From Apostichopus japonicus (Eukaryota > Echinodermata > Holothuroidea > Aspidochirotida > Stichopodidae), in the NCBI RefSeq assembly GCF_037975245.1, contig NC_092581.1, positions 2,988,001-3,052,000 of the forward strand: 64,000 nucleotides of DNA. Direction: 5' to 3'. The translations under genes were made by a program, and so were the position numbers. Shown piece by piece: positions 25,801-34,512 of the stretch (positions within the stretch are counted from its first letter, which is position 1; every line of letters begins with the position of its first letter). The notes below the pieces were generated by a model, which did no database searches, was not told where the DNA came from, and saw only the letters and a program-made list of their open reading frames with translations.

Positions 25801-28800
25801 CCTTCTCGTCTCAACTTTGACCATTTCTGTTTCTGTAGGTGAATTTATGAAACATTTGTGCGGGAAACGTCGACTTAATGAGAGGGAGACCAGAATGTTC
25901 ATGCGACAACTGGTGGCAGCGGTCGACCATATGCACCAGGGCGATATTATTCACAGGTGACCTTTGACATATTAATATATATATATCAAAATGTCGATAA
26001 TTACTACTCATATATAGTAATATTATTGCAAATAAGGATATGTTTTCAGTGTTTTGAGATAATTAAACGGCTGTTTTTTTTTTCCAGATCCATATCAATT
26101 TTGTGTTTATTGATTAATGAAAGAAGTTTATGGTAGTCTATTGTAACATGTTGGCCTTATATATGATAATAAATAAAACAAAACGGAATTAATACGCAAT
26201 GTTTATTTATATTTTCCCTTTTCATTTTAACAGGGACATTAAAATTGAAAACTTTCTCCTGGATGCTGAGTGCAACCTGAAAATAAGTGGTTCGTAAATA
26301 TTGATTAACCCGTTTTCACTATTTTTCTAGCAACTTTGGAGAAAAGAGTTTGTTTGCCAAATTTTGTCTTTACACTTCTCTGATAGTGGATCTATGTACA
26401 CAGGGCCGGATTAACCAATGGCAAAAAGTGACCTGTTTAGCACAAAAGTCTACGAATATATTTTGAATAAACGATTTCTTTTTGTGTGCACTTATAAGCA
26501 TGTAATTCACACTACTTGAATAACTAAAGGATACATAAATCTGGGCGGCTCGAAGGGGCGGCTAGGGAGGGGAAGGGGGTCGTGGGGTAGGGGGTCGAGG
26601 GGTAGGGGGTCGAGAAAGGAATACGAGGGTCTCTCCATCCGTTTCGATTCCTGTGCCATTCTATGCCCTGAAAAATATATACCTGATTTGTCCAACCACT
26701 TTTTCCCGGTTTGACAAGAATGTTTGTTATGTCATAAATACTCGTTAAGGCGCAAATTTATCCAGTTAAATTGTTTCTTCAGTGAAATAGTTCTTCGCCT
26801 ACAATTTTGACAGATTTCGGTTTGAGTAATATTCTCGGTCCTGATGGCCTCCTACACACACAATGCGGATCCCCTGCGTACGCAGCTCCGGAGATATTTT
26901 GTCATTCAAGCTATGGATCTGGTGTGGATGTGTGGAGCATGTAAGTTCATATTTTATCATATAGATTGTGTTTCTTTTGCTATTTGACCTGCCAATTATT
27001 GTTATTGTTATATATAGGCCTATATACTTTCCAGGTCCATCGCGAACGCTTTCGTTTTAGTCCTATAATTTAGCAACATCTGTGTATACATTATTAATGA
27101 TTAATTGAACGCATGGAAATTCGTTAAATAGCTCCCTCTAATGTATCTATGGTAACGCTTTAACTCGTAACGTCTTATACATAGTTTAGTGAATTTTAAG
27201 CATGGTTACATTGGTATACATGCACATAGCTGTTGTTGAATAAGAACACTGAAGCGCGCTTCTGCGCTGTAGACATTTTTATGTGGAATATTAAGTATAT
27301 ACTAAATACATAACAAGTTGTATATAAGTACAGTACTTTTCTTATTGTGATTTCTTAATCACAGCGGTGTTAATATGTACGCCATGTTGACCGGTGAACT
27401 TCCCTTCGTTGTGGACCCACCGAATAACATGAGCAAGCTCCATGCTAAGATACTGAAGGGATTCAAAATGCCAGATAATTTGTCGAAAGGTGGGTTATCC
27501 TTTTTTATCTGTATTACAAGTTTTCTAAAAGTGTTAGGTTTAAGTATGGTATTAAGTATACTGTATGCAGGGGCGAATCCATGTTTTGTTTCCATCTTTG
27601 CAAAAAAGGAAGGACGTGTGGCCCTAAGAGCGTTAAAGCGGACTCCCGTGTAGTCTGGGGAGGGGGGTACTTCCCTTATAAAACTATTCAGACGTGAAAT
27701 GATGCATTCTTGAGTCATGTTTCATTAAAATTAGTTTTGATTTACATATCATTTGATAACAAAGTATACAAAGATCGAACTGTATAAGGGGAACTAGATT
27801 AAACAAAACCAGTCACCCTTAAACGGATTTCTTTTTTACATGGAAACGGGCACTGTTCGCCGTAAGGAGGAAACCCGGCAATGTGTGTGTTTTATCACAT
27901 GTTTGGTCAATTGTTATAGAAGAGGAAGTCGAAATTCTTATGAGCAGTTTCTATTTGATTGTGCTAAAGTGTTAATTTTGCACTCTCGTGTCCTAGATTC
28001 TACTACAGTTTTTAACTTATAGAACACTTTTAATCGGTGCGCACGATCACGTGATCTTTTTCTAACATCCTAGTTTATAAATACTTCTTTCAACGGGTAA
28101 CATTAACATTGGGAGGGAGCAAACCCTCCAAATATCATTATTTGCACTGCAAGGCGTTTTCGAGAACGTTGCCACAATATGTATCTACTTTCATATGTTG
28201 TAACGAGGAACATTGTGGAACTTGAAAGTTATACCTTACAATCGACTTGGTGATGAAATCTTTGGAGCTTTGAACGTATACATAGCGAAAAGATGTTTGA
28301 TGGGGATCGACGGTAGTCCTTAAAAAAAGTCACGGGTCATATGGCTTGATTTCATTGGATGATTGCGAAAGACTTTCGACCAATAGCAAATGCACCATCT
28401 TCTCCATGATTCGTACTAACTTTAGCATTTATAACATAAGCTAAACTTAATATATTATTAGGTCACGGTTAAGGATTTAATGGGAAGTTGATGTGAAGAA
28501 GGTCGTCTCTGGTTGTACTTTTTTCTTCTTTGTATTTGCTTCTGTTCCTAAGTTGTTTCCATCAACTATTTTGATTTTGCTCTAAATGCGTATACATGTA
28601 GAGTAGACCAAACGTAGTGAAGAACATTGCAAATTCATTAGGTCTGGCGCCAAAAGTCGAGTTTTAACGTTCATTGACTCACAGTTCTGTATCACCCTAC
28701 CATACCAAGACTGGCAAGACCATGCTCCTAGGAAGGGATGGTGTTGCAAAGTATATGCAACATTACTGTGGTTCGGGTGTATTTCTATGGTGACTGACAA

Positions 28801-31800
28801 ATTGGAAGCAGTGGCGTTGTCAGGGATAACTATGCTACCGTGTCCCATTATTAATGCCGGGGCCGTGGCTCACCCCCCCCCCCTCCTCCCCTTCGTGACT
28901 GGGAAGCACCGTAAGCTTTCTTCACACATGTTTGCAACGTTTATCATCTTCTTCTTGTATGTTTTGAAATGAGTATAAGAAAAAACTTGTTAGGAATACC
29001 AGGGTCGGGGTGACGGATGCAAACAGCTGTAATCAATTTGAACCTTTATGAAATAGAGGGCGTTCTAATCCCCCCCCCCCAGTTATCTATATTTTTCTAT
29101 TATATATCTATATACTTTCTCTTCTAAGATTGTCAGCAGTTGCTCACTCGACTGCTGACTTCAGATGAACGCCAAAGAATTACGTTAAAGGATGTGATGG
29201 CGCACTCTTGGATCAACGAAGGACATCTCACCAATTTGGCGCCCTCTGTTTACCCGAGTATGTTAGAAAGTGAACAATTGGATGGTCATATTATATCATC
29301 TCTTAAAAAGTGTGGTTATCGCGAGGAGGTAATTCGAGAAACGGTCTTGAACAACAAACCAGTAGTAGAAAATGCATGTTATCATCTTTTGATTAAGAGA
29401 ATAGCTGGTGGGTGGGGCTATCCTGACGGGGCGGAGCCTACGATTGTTGAGGAGGCGGAGCCAGCCGTCGACGAAAATGGGAACTATTTGTTCCTCCCAA
29501 AATTGGAAGTGCTTAGTTCTTCAGTTGGGACGACTGAAAGTGGGAGTGCCGAGAGGACAGATTTATTAGAAAGACCACTGAATCCTAGAATTGAGAGTAT
29601 AAAAACAGCAAGGACCAGTTCCGCGAGGTCTGATCAGGATATGTCACTTCAAGAGGAAAAGCTTAAATGCAGTACAGTGAATACTGACGATTGTTCACCG
29701 GATCACAACACGGAAAAGAAAGGAACCTCAAATTTACCTTTGGTCAAAGATTCAGTTAAAAGCAACGGAAACGATGTTGTTGAAAATAAAGTCTTCGATG
29801 ATGGTGCTAATCGGCTAGATAAACTTACCATCAAAAATGATCATGTCAAACTTGGTCACAACTCTTCAACATCAGGTTCATCAGAATCAGGGTCGAATTC
29901 GAAAAAGCGACCGTCGGGAAAAGTCCAAGATATTGAAGAGCGGCAAGCTCAAAATGAAAAACCTAAGATAAAACTTAAATTCGAAGGTGAAGTAAAGGAT
30001 ATTTTTCGCGAAAAACGGAATTCTAAGCCAAGTCTTCAGCCTTTACCAAATGACTTGCCGACAAAGCCTAGCACGGCACCGGAGAAAACACGCCTTAGCC
30101 ATGGAATTGAAAGGCTGCAGCAACAAAACGCAGGCTGTATGTTGATTCTAAACGGAAAAGTCGTGACGGAAGGGCGGCCGTTTTTGAAGAAAGTTGAACG
30201 CGGGGTGAGGCTAGAGAAGCGAAACTCGGAAGGGAATGCCAAAATATCGGCTCAACAAGGCTTGATCAGAAACTTACAAAGATCCCGGACAGATCCTGGT
30301 GTCTACAGTAAACTAGATGGAAGGCGAAATGAAACGCATGTGCCATTTCAAAGCCACGGTAAGATCTTCAGCAAAAGTATAGCTTATTGTTATGGGTCAG
30401 GGGGAGGAGTCCGAGATTTTACTGCCTGAGGAGAGTTTGGCTCTGGAGTCGTTGAAGTCGACTTTCAAGTCGCGTTTAGACCTAATTGTTTGCCCAACTT
30501 ATTGTCTAAACATGCCTCAGAATTCAACATTTTAATCGTCAACATTTCTGGGGGTGGGCGTGAATTATGGTTATTGCATGTTAATTGTTATATCTTTCTA
30601 ACAACATACGTAGTGTGAGTACAGTGTCCCGAGTTAAAGGGCCCGAGTAAGAGTATATAATTTTGTTTTACGATTGCCGAGCATGAGTATGGTACTGTTA
30701 AAGGAAAGTCACCACAAATATAGAGCCTGGGCACGAAGAACAAATTACTTAACTCAATCCACTCTCAACCCCAGTCCCATTTACATCGAGGCTGTTACCA
30801 TGTGACCATGATGATGTTACGTCAAGTGTGTGTTACGAGTCCCTTGGAAAGGGAATATAAACTACACATGAGTATACGAGTAGGCCTACAAGAACAAACC
30901 CATGACAGCCAGTACACTGAATGTGCCCTATTATAATTCTGGTTCTAACCTGAAATCTCTCCTAAGAATCAGTCATGACGAAGTTGGATTGTCTTTGAAC
31001 TTATTTGTTAGTATAGGCCTAGGTCTATCTAGTTTCATTCGTGCTCAAACTAAGTTCAGAGATTTAAAAGTGTGATATCAACTTACATATTTTGGGCGTG
31101 TTAAGATCGATGTTTGTTCGATGTTTGTTCGATGTTTGATCGATATCGTGACTGCATTTGAGCAAAAATTGACATCGAAGTTGTCATTTATGGACAAGAA
31201 AACCAAGCATTAAATAGTATGTTGTGATGTTACTAAACGCACTTTGTGAAAAGCACAGAATGGACTGTATTATAGCATTTTCTCACAGATGCCTTAGAAT
31301 CAGTACGACTAGTAACCGAAATGAAAACAGTCCAACACAACAAAGCCTCTTACGTAAAGGTTTTACTAACGACCCTTATTCATAATCAAATTAAGTCACG
31401 CCAGGAATTCACACAGGTGGGACAATTCGTGTGCACTGCACGTTCATGACATGCTTCAAAGCGCTTGTCATAAAATCGTCAGAACCCTAGAACCAAAGAT
31501 AAAATAGCCCCTGGAAAGGACGGGGGAGGGGTGTTGAGAAACCATGCTTCAGTTGGCAATGGCGTCTTTTGTGTTGATTCCGGACATTTTCTAATGTAGC
31601 CCATTTTGTTTTACCTACCCAGCTACACCAGTATTCAGCCATGTTTACACAAACTCACAGTATCATGCATTTTCCTTTGACTCTGCAGGGGCATTTCCCG
31701 CCCACCGTCTCGGGACATTTTATTCAACACCCCGTCATTCGGTGAGGATGTTATCTAAAGGTCATTTCCGGGGAGATAGTCAACGCGGCGGACACCAACG

Positions 31801-31933
31801 TTCCTCTACAGCACCCCAACCGTCAAGAGGGGGCAAGATGATGGATATATTTACCGGTAAAGGAACAAAGGGGAGAAGGGGGTTGCCGAACATTAAAGGG
31901 AGCGCCGTGCGACTTTCCTTAGTTACCAGGTGA
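11145..31933 (+). CDS. HUNK: HUNK-like serine/threonine kinase, complete gene, 8 coding exons
   Basis: Orthologue of HUNK, an AMPK/SNF1-related Ser/Thr kinase that phosphorylates cytoplasmic protein substrates with ATP. Coding exons join as 11145-11300, 11626-11800, 25839-25956, 26234-26289, 26814-26940, 27365-27489, 29129-30358 and 31689-31933: 2232 nt, 743 residues, a length close to the 714 of human HUNK. Seen: glycine loop GKGSFAKV (residues 34-41), VAVK lysine K56, helix-C E76, HRD at 149-151, DFG at 169-171, [10 protein letters not shown] at 186-195, and an activation-loop Thr184 in the position that LKB1 phosphorylates in AMPK relatives. The kinase domain spans about 27-280, followed by a UBA-like segment (about 304-345) and a long polar tail rich in Ser, Lys and Glu. 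The start is the first ATG; an in-frame TAA lies upstream at 11082. Every exon junction keeps frame. Expression control is not visible from the sequence. Confidence 0.92.
11626..11800 (+). CDS. HUNK: HUNK exon 2: VAVK lysine, helix C and hinge
   Basis: Codes residues 53-110. It opens with VAVKVIDK (ATP-anchoring K56), then [12 protein letters not shown] (helix-C Glu76), [14 protein letters not shown] and the hinge [10 protein letters not shown]. The acceptor is TTCAG|GTT and the donor GGAG|GTAGGT, leaving one base of the next glycine codon. The following intron is 14 kb, the largest in the gene. Confidence 0.92.
12256..12351. repeat. 47-bp tandem duplication
   Basis: GGATGTTAAATATATGATTC ... 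GGTCTAATCCGCAC at 12256 is repeated at 12303 with a two-base insertion. Confidence 0.85.
12540..12640. repeat. Fragment related to the 18600-19051 element
   Basis: Starts CACTGTAAAAAAAATGGGAA, then TACACCCAAAATGTGAGGAA, GGTTTCCCGGTGTGGGTTAC and GGTGTTACACCC, the same vocabulary and terminal CACTGTAAAAA as the element at 18600-19051, so likely one end of a relative. Confidence 0.4.
14061..14420. repeat. 180-bp tandem duplication
   Basis: 14061-14240 and 14241-14420 both begin TTTGGGAAAATTCTGTTTTC and differ at few positions, indicating a recent duplication in HUNK intron 2. Confidence 0.9.
15033..16985 (+). pseudogene. SAMD3-like family pseudogene in HUNK intron 2
   Basis: Two exon-like blocks, 15033-15483 and 16679-16985, resemble the uncharacterised SAMD3-like proteins expanded in fish and marine invertebrates. 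Seen in different frames: [58 protein letters not shown], then an open stretch of about 80 codons ([38 protein letters not shown]), donor GAG|GTAAGT, acceptor TTCGCAG|GAA, and [20 protein letters not shown] to CCYIVVEK, then a frameshift near a run of A into [20 protein letters not shown]. At least four frameshifts or stops break it. The retained splice signals mean it did not come from a spliced transcript. Homopolymer sequencing errors are an alternative for some of the shifts. Family assignment is from memory and only moderately sure. Confidence 0.55.
16390..16470 (+). repeat. Short relative of the 44108-44425 dispersed repeat
   Basis: AATAATAATACTGTATGCTT, TTATATAGCACATTAC, GAGTCTCAAGCGCTTTAAAT and CCATTACCCAC follow the same order as the longer copy. 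Confidence 0.35.
16902..17210. repeat. 153-bp tandem duplication of the pseudogene 3' end
   Basis: 16902-17054 and 17055-17210 both run ATTCAGAAATTCTGCATGAA to TATACTGTAGCAGCA. The first copy holds the last 84 bases of the SAMD3-like block and its TGA; the second copy also ends its frame shortly after. Confidence 0.9.
18600..19051. mobile_element. Inverted-repeat element with CACTG/CAGTG ends
   Basis: Left end CACTGGGATAG; right end TTTTTTTTTACAGTG. Inside, both arms carry inverted GGTTAC...TTGCAAC...GCTACCACCAG...GGAAACC (about 18640-18715 and 18950-19030), with many GGAAACC/GGTTTCC motifs between. Related sequence (CACTGTAAAAAAAATGGGAA, GGTTTCCCGGTGTGGGTTAC) occurs at 12540-12640. This fits a decayed MITE family; no target duplication was found. 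Confidence 0.5.
19765..20100. repeat. Long-period tandem repeat with ATATAGCTACC motifs
   Basis: Units of roughly 120 bp contain AGAGTAGACTAATATATAGC, TACCACTATTAATGGGCGTA and ACCATCACGTATAGTAGGCC; about three copies in HUNK intron 2. Confidence 0.75.
21236..21446. repeat. GC-rich inverted-repeat element
   Basis: GCGGACTGGCC at 21240-21250 is repeated exactly inverted (GGCCAGTCCGC) at 21431-21441, bracketing about 180 bp of unusually GC-rich DNA in AT-rich surroundings. The end resembles GGCGGACTGG ends of some hAT MITEs; no clean 8-bp duplication was seen. Confidence 0.45.
22738..22860. repeat. TATAGGCCTATA repeat followed by (AT)n
   Basis: Palindromic units containing TATAGGCCTATA at 22738-22812 run into about 25 AT dinucleotides. 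The open frame across it (YIYIYI) is a consequence of the repeat. Confidence 0.9.
25117..25128. repeat. LINE target-site duplication, left copy
   Basis: TTCTTCAAACTT, identical to the copy at 25721-25732, directly abutting the A/T-rich tail of the LINE fragment. Confidence 0.8.
25129..25720 (-). mobile_element. 5'-truncated non-LTR retrotransposon (LINE) 3' end
   Basis: The minus strand codes the C-terminal end of a LINE ORF2. About 150 residues run from [19 protein letters not shown] through [20 protein letters not shown] to HLFYHC, the CxxC...HxxxxC zinc-binding (zf-RVT) module after reverse transcriptase, and on to a stop at 25241. A short 3' region and an A-rich tail follow (T-rich on the plus strand, 25131-25155). 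The reverse transcriptase core is missing. A 12-bp repeat, TTCTTCAAACTT, flanks it at 25117-25128 and 25721-25732, as expected for target-primed reverse transcription. Confidence 0.85.
25721..25732. repeat. LINE target-site duplication, right copy
   Basis: TTCTTCAAACTT, matching the left copy; marks the 5' truncation point of the LINE. Confidence 0.8.
25839..25956 (+). CDS. HUNK: HUNK exon 3: kinase C-lobe up to HR of HRD
   Basis: Codes residues 111-149 plus two bases of Arg150. Seen: [19 protein letters not shown], the helix-E segment leading to the catalytic loop. Acceptor TCTGTAG|GT, donor CACAG|GTGACC. It completes the split glycine from exon 2 and splits Arg150 of HRD with exon 4. Confidence 0.9.
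26234..26289 (+). CDS. HUNK: HUNK exon 4: catalytic loop, ends inside the DFG Asp codon
   Basis: A 56-nt micro-exon coding [18 protein letters not shown] (residues 151-168), holding catalytic Asp151 and Asn156. Its last G is the first base of Asp169 of DFG. The frame forces a weak donor, G|GTTCGT. The nearby GTAAAT at 26294 would shift frame and hit a stop, and the GTGGTT four bases upstream would turn DFG into NFG. Confidence 0.85.
26814..26940 (+). CDS. HUNK: HUNK exon 5: DFG, activation loop, APE
   Basis: Codes FGLSN, the activation loop ending [13 protein letters not shown], and SGVDVWS (residues 170-210). The loop matches the HUNK/AMPK-related signature [12 protein letters not shown]. 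Acceptor GACAG|AT, donor GCAT|GTAAGT; Ile211 is split with exon 6. Confidence 0.92.
27365..27489 (+). CDS. HUNK: HUNK exon 6: helix [11 protein letters not shown]
   Basis: Codes residues 212-252 beginning [14 protein letters not shown], the HUNK form of the helix-F motif, then the loop to LSK. Acceptor CACAG|CGG, donor AAAG|GTGGGT. Asp253 is split across the next intron of 1.6 kb. Confidence 0.9.
29129..30358 (+). CDS. HUNK: HUNK exon 7: end of kinase domain, UBA-like part, tail
   Basis: Large 1230-nt exon coding residues 254-662. It starts [19 protein letters not shown] and the terminal kinase helix VMAHSWI, then a UBA-like segment ([20 protein letters not shown]) like the AMPK-related autoinhibitory region. 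The rest is a polar, probably disordered tail with a run of Ser (about [12 protein letters not shown]) and short basic patches. The donor CACG|GTAAGA is chosen because it joins in frame to exon 8; without splicing the frame runs on to a stop at 30427-30429. Because of that, a shorter isoform with a retained intron is possible. Confidence 0.85.
31106..31145. repeat. Short GATGTTTGTTC repeat
   Basis: Three tandem copies of GATGTTTGTTC in HUNK intron 7, bounded by ATCGAT motifs. Confidence 0.7.
31689..31933 (+). CDS. HUNK: HUNK exon 8: C-terminal basic tail and stop
   Basis: Codes residues 663-743 and a TGA stop. The tail is Arg/Gly-rich ([13 protein letters not shown]) and ends [12 protein letters not shown]. 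The end [20 protein letters not shown] weakly recalls the end region of other HUNK proteins (MLRKRHQSLQP), which is only a loose similarity. Acceptor CTCTGCAG|GGG. The first downstream AATAAA is at about 32703. Confidence 0.75.
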
Positions 31934-32689
31934 TTTCATGTGGTCCGTGCGCAGAAACGACAATCACGTCTTAGGACGTTTTTCTTTCCTTTCTTTATCA
32001 TTTCTTGGGGAAAAATATGAGAGAAGACCAATGAATGAATGAAGAGAGCTAAATGATGCATAAAATGGTTGTTAAGTCTCATCGGAGATGAGCCATAGGT
32101 CCAGCGACGAAATCTCGCCTGGCTGAAAATAAGTCATTTTCTTGTATGATATTCCGATGATAACTTATCTATTGTATGTTATATATTTGGCATATAAATA
32201 TAGGCTACAAATGAGTTGTGCTATTTCCATTGGGATTATACCCCCCCCCCCCACATGTCATATCACCCTATCTCACAGAAATCATCGTTTAAAGTGAATC
32301 GCGCCTGATATCATGTTTCGCTTGTTTTTTCCCCCGCCCCCTGCCATAACATGCATACATCAATACTGCGAGGGAAGTCTAGCCCTATGACAATTGTATC
32401 TAGCGCCGCCCATTAAATAATTGTATTTCATATATTTCTTCACTTAATCATATATGAACCGACTTTCTCATTGTAATTGCATGGTACGGTTTATGAGAAT
32501 GGGCCGACATTATGTAAAGGACTCTCACGGAAATTTACGTTGGATTCTCCCATTTTACGTCTCCTAATTCCGTAAGACACCTTCGTAAAATTTCATGTTA
32601 CAATTGCTTTTTCTTTGCTTGTGTAAAGTATGTTGTAATATTGTTTTTCGAAAAATGTGCAATAATTTTAAAACATGACAATCAAATTT

Positions 32690-32859
32690 CGAAATGAATT
32701 AAAATAAAATTTTATGAAGAAGTATTTTGTGTTTGTAATTTCTTACCATCCCCGACCCTCCCCCTCCCTCCCACCGAAATAAATTAAAATAAAATTCTAT
32801 GAAAAAGTATTTTCTGTTTTGTAATTCCTTACCATCTCCGACCAACCCCCCCCCCCCCC
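32690..32859. repeat. 85-bp tandem duplication downstream of HUNK
   Basis: CGAAATGAATTAAAATAAAA at 32690 and CGAAATAAATTAAAATAAAA at 32775 start two copies, each carrying an AATAAA that could serve as a HUNK polyadenylation signal. Confidence 0.85.
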
Positions 32860-34204
32860 AACCATCTCCCCCCAAAAATGGGAGCTTTTGCTGGGACAGA
32901 AAATCCCATTGACGTCCAGCAACTGGAACATCGTTCCAACAAAAATAAACTCGATGAAACTGCAAATACTAGCTCCGTATTTATAAGAAAGGTTCTCCAA
33001 AAGGGATCCCGAAAAATTTAAATCCTGATGACATGCGGGGACTCTTCTTGATATGGCTGGATCTGATCTCGCTCTAGCGAATTATCTCTTAAAATTCTTA
33101 AATTTACTAACAATTTCCCAATAATTGTTCTGTTGCTTTTAGTTGTGTTTTTTTTTTTTGGCTATTAAAACTTAAAACTTGACAGTCCCTTGGACAGAGA
33201 TAATCCGATTTTCCAGCCCATGTTCATCCTCAAATGATATTAAGAAAATAAAATTTGAAAATAAATCGCTAGAAGCATCAAAATGCAAAGAATACATAAC
33301 AATGTTTGCTTTTGTAAGTCTTCTTTTATTTCATGTGTTTAGTTACTGTTTCCCAGAAGACACTAAATTGTGACTGTAAGCAGTCACTTTTCTTATTTTT
33401 ATTTGAAAACAGCTAAGAATTTCAAACACAATGAAAACCCTCCCTCCAGAAAAAAAAAATAATAATAAGCAAGAGATTTACAAAAGACCTGACAAACTCA
33501 ACACAAAATATGAAAAAAAGGACAAAAAAAAAATGAAAAAGAAAATAAGGTAACATTGCAACTCAGTTTTATATACAGATGAAAATAAATATATAAATTT
33601 TAAACAAAGAATCGGGCAACCCTTGTAATGACGTTAACATTACCTCATGTTTATTCATACATTTCTTTGTTACCAATTAAAGTGATGGGAGAAAATTTCA
33701 TTTTGTCCGTGTTGAAGATAGCAGACAGTTACATCTTTATCTTTTTGTCTGTGTCAGAAATTGGAAAACATTTTGAGTTACAGTCTAATGTACCACATTG
33801 TTTGTGTTGAAAAGGGAAAAGTTCACATATTGACATTAGTCCCCTCAAAAATACACATTTTATGCAATCCATATTATCAAAAAAGTTTTATTTTATCATA
33901 TTATCTGGCTTGAAGAATCTTACAAGAACAAGCGGAATGGCTTCAGTCTGCTACAGGCTATCATCATTACCTAAAGATTTGATAGTGAGATTTTTTTTTT
34001 CACTCTTAGTACAAGTGTCCTTCATCCCTTTAACTGCCCTCCCCCCCCTGCCCCTGGGACCAGTATTCTTTCCCACTTGTCAAAAATTGACCCTCAACAA
34101 TGCCTCAACATATGGAAGGTATGAGCATATGATATAATTGTTCTGAAACATTTCAACCATAATGAAAATGCCGGAATTTTGTGTGCAAAGAAAATGATTT
34201 CCGG

Positions 34205-34512
34205 ATAACATTGTCATGACAGTATTGTCATGACAACATCGTCATCACGAACACATCATTATGCCCACATTGTCATGACAACATCTTGACAATATCGTAA
34301 CAACCACATTTTCATGAACACATCATTATGCCCACATTGTCATGACAACATCGTCATGACAACATCTTGACAATATCACAACAACCACATCTTCATGACC
34401 ACATCTTCATAATCCCATCACCATGCCAACATCGTCATGCCAACATAGTCATGCCAACATCATCATGACCACATCGTCATGAAAACATCAGCATGACCAC
34501 ATTGTCACAGCC
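34205..34512. repeat. 14-bp minisatellite, CCAACATCGTCATG
   Basis: Degenerate copies of CAACATCGTCATGA, with a higher-order unit near 34250-34392 containing CTTGACAATATC twice. It lies downstream of both convergent genes. Confidence 0.85.

Larger units (their letters stand above)
11801..25838 (+). other. HUNK intron 2, repeat-rich
   Basis: 14-kb intron. Besides the listed pseudogene, duplications and elements it has a stretch rich in TAGGCCTAGCCTA-type palindromic words (about 13100-13900), several G or C runs, and AT-rich DNA at 19100-22700 without recognised coding content. Confidence 0.85.

Noticed and set aside
26289-26294. Donor GTAAAT at 26294 for HUNK exon 4
   Set aside because: It would shift the frame and destroy DFG, leading to an immediate stop.
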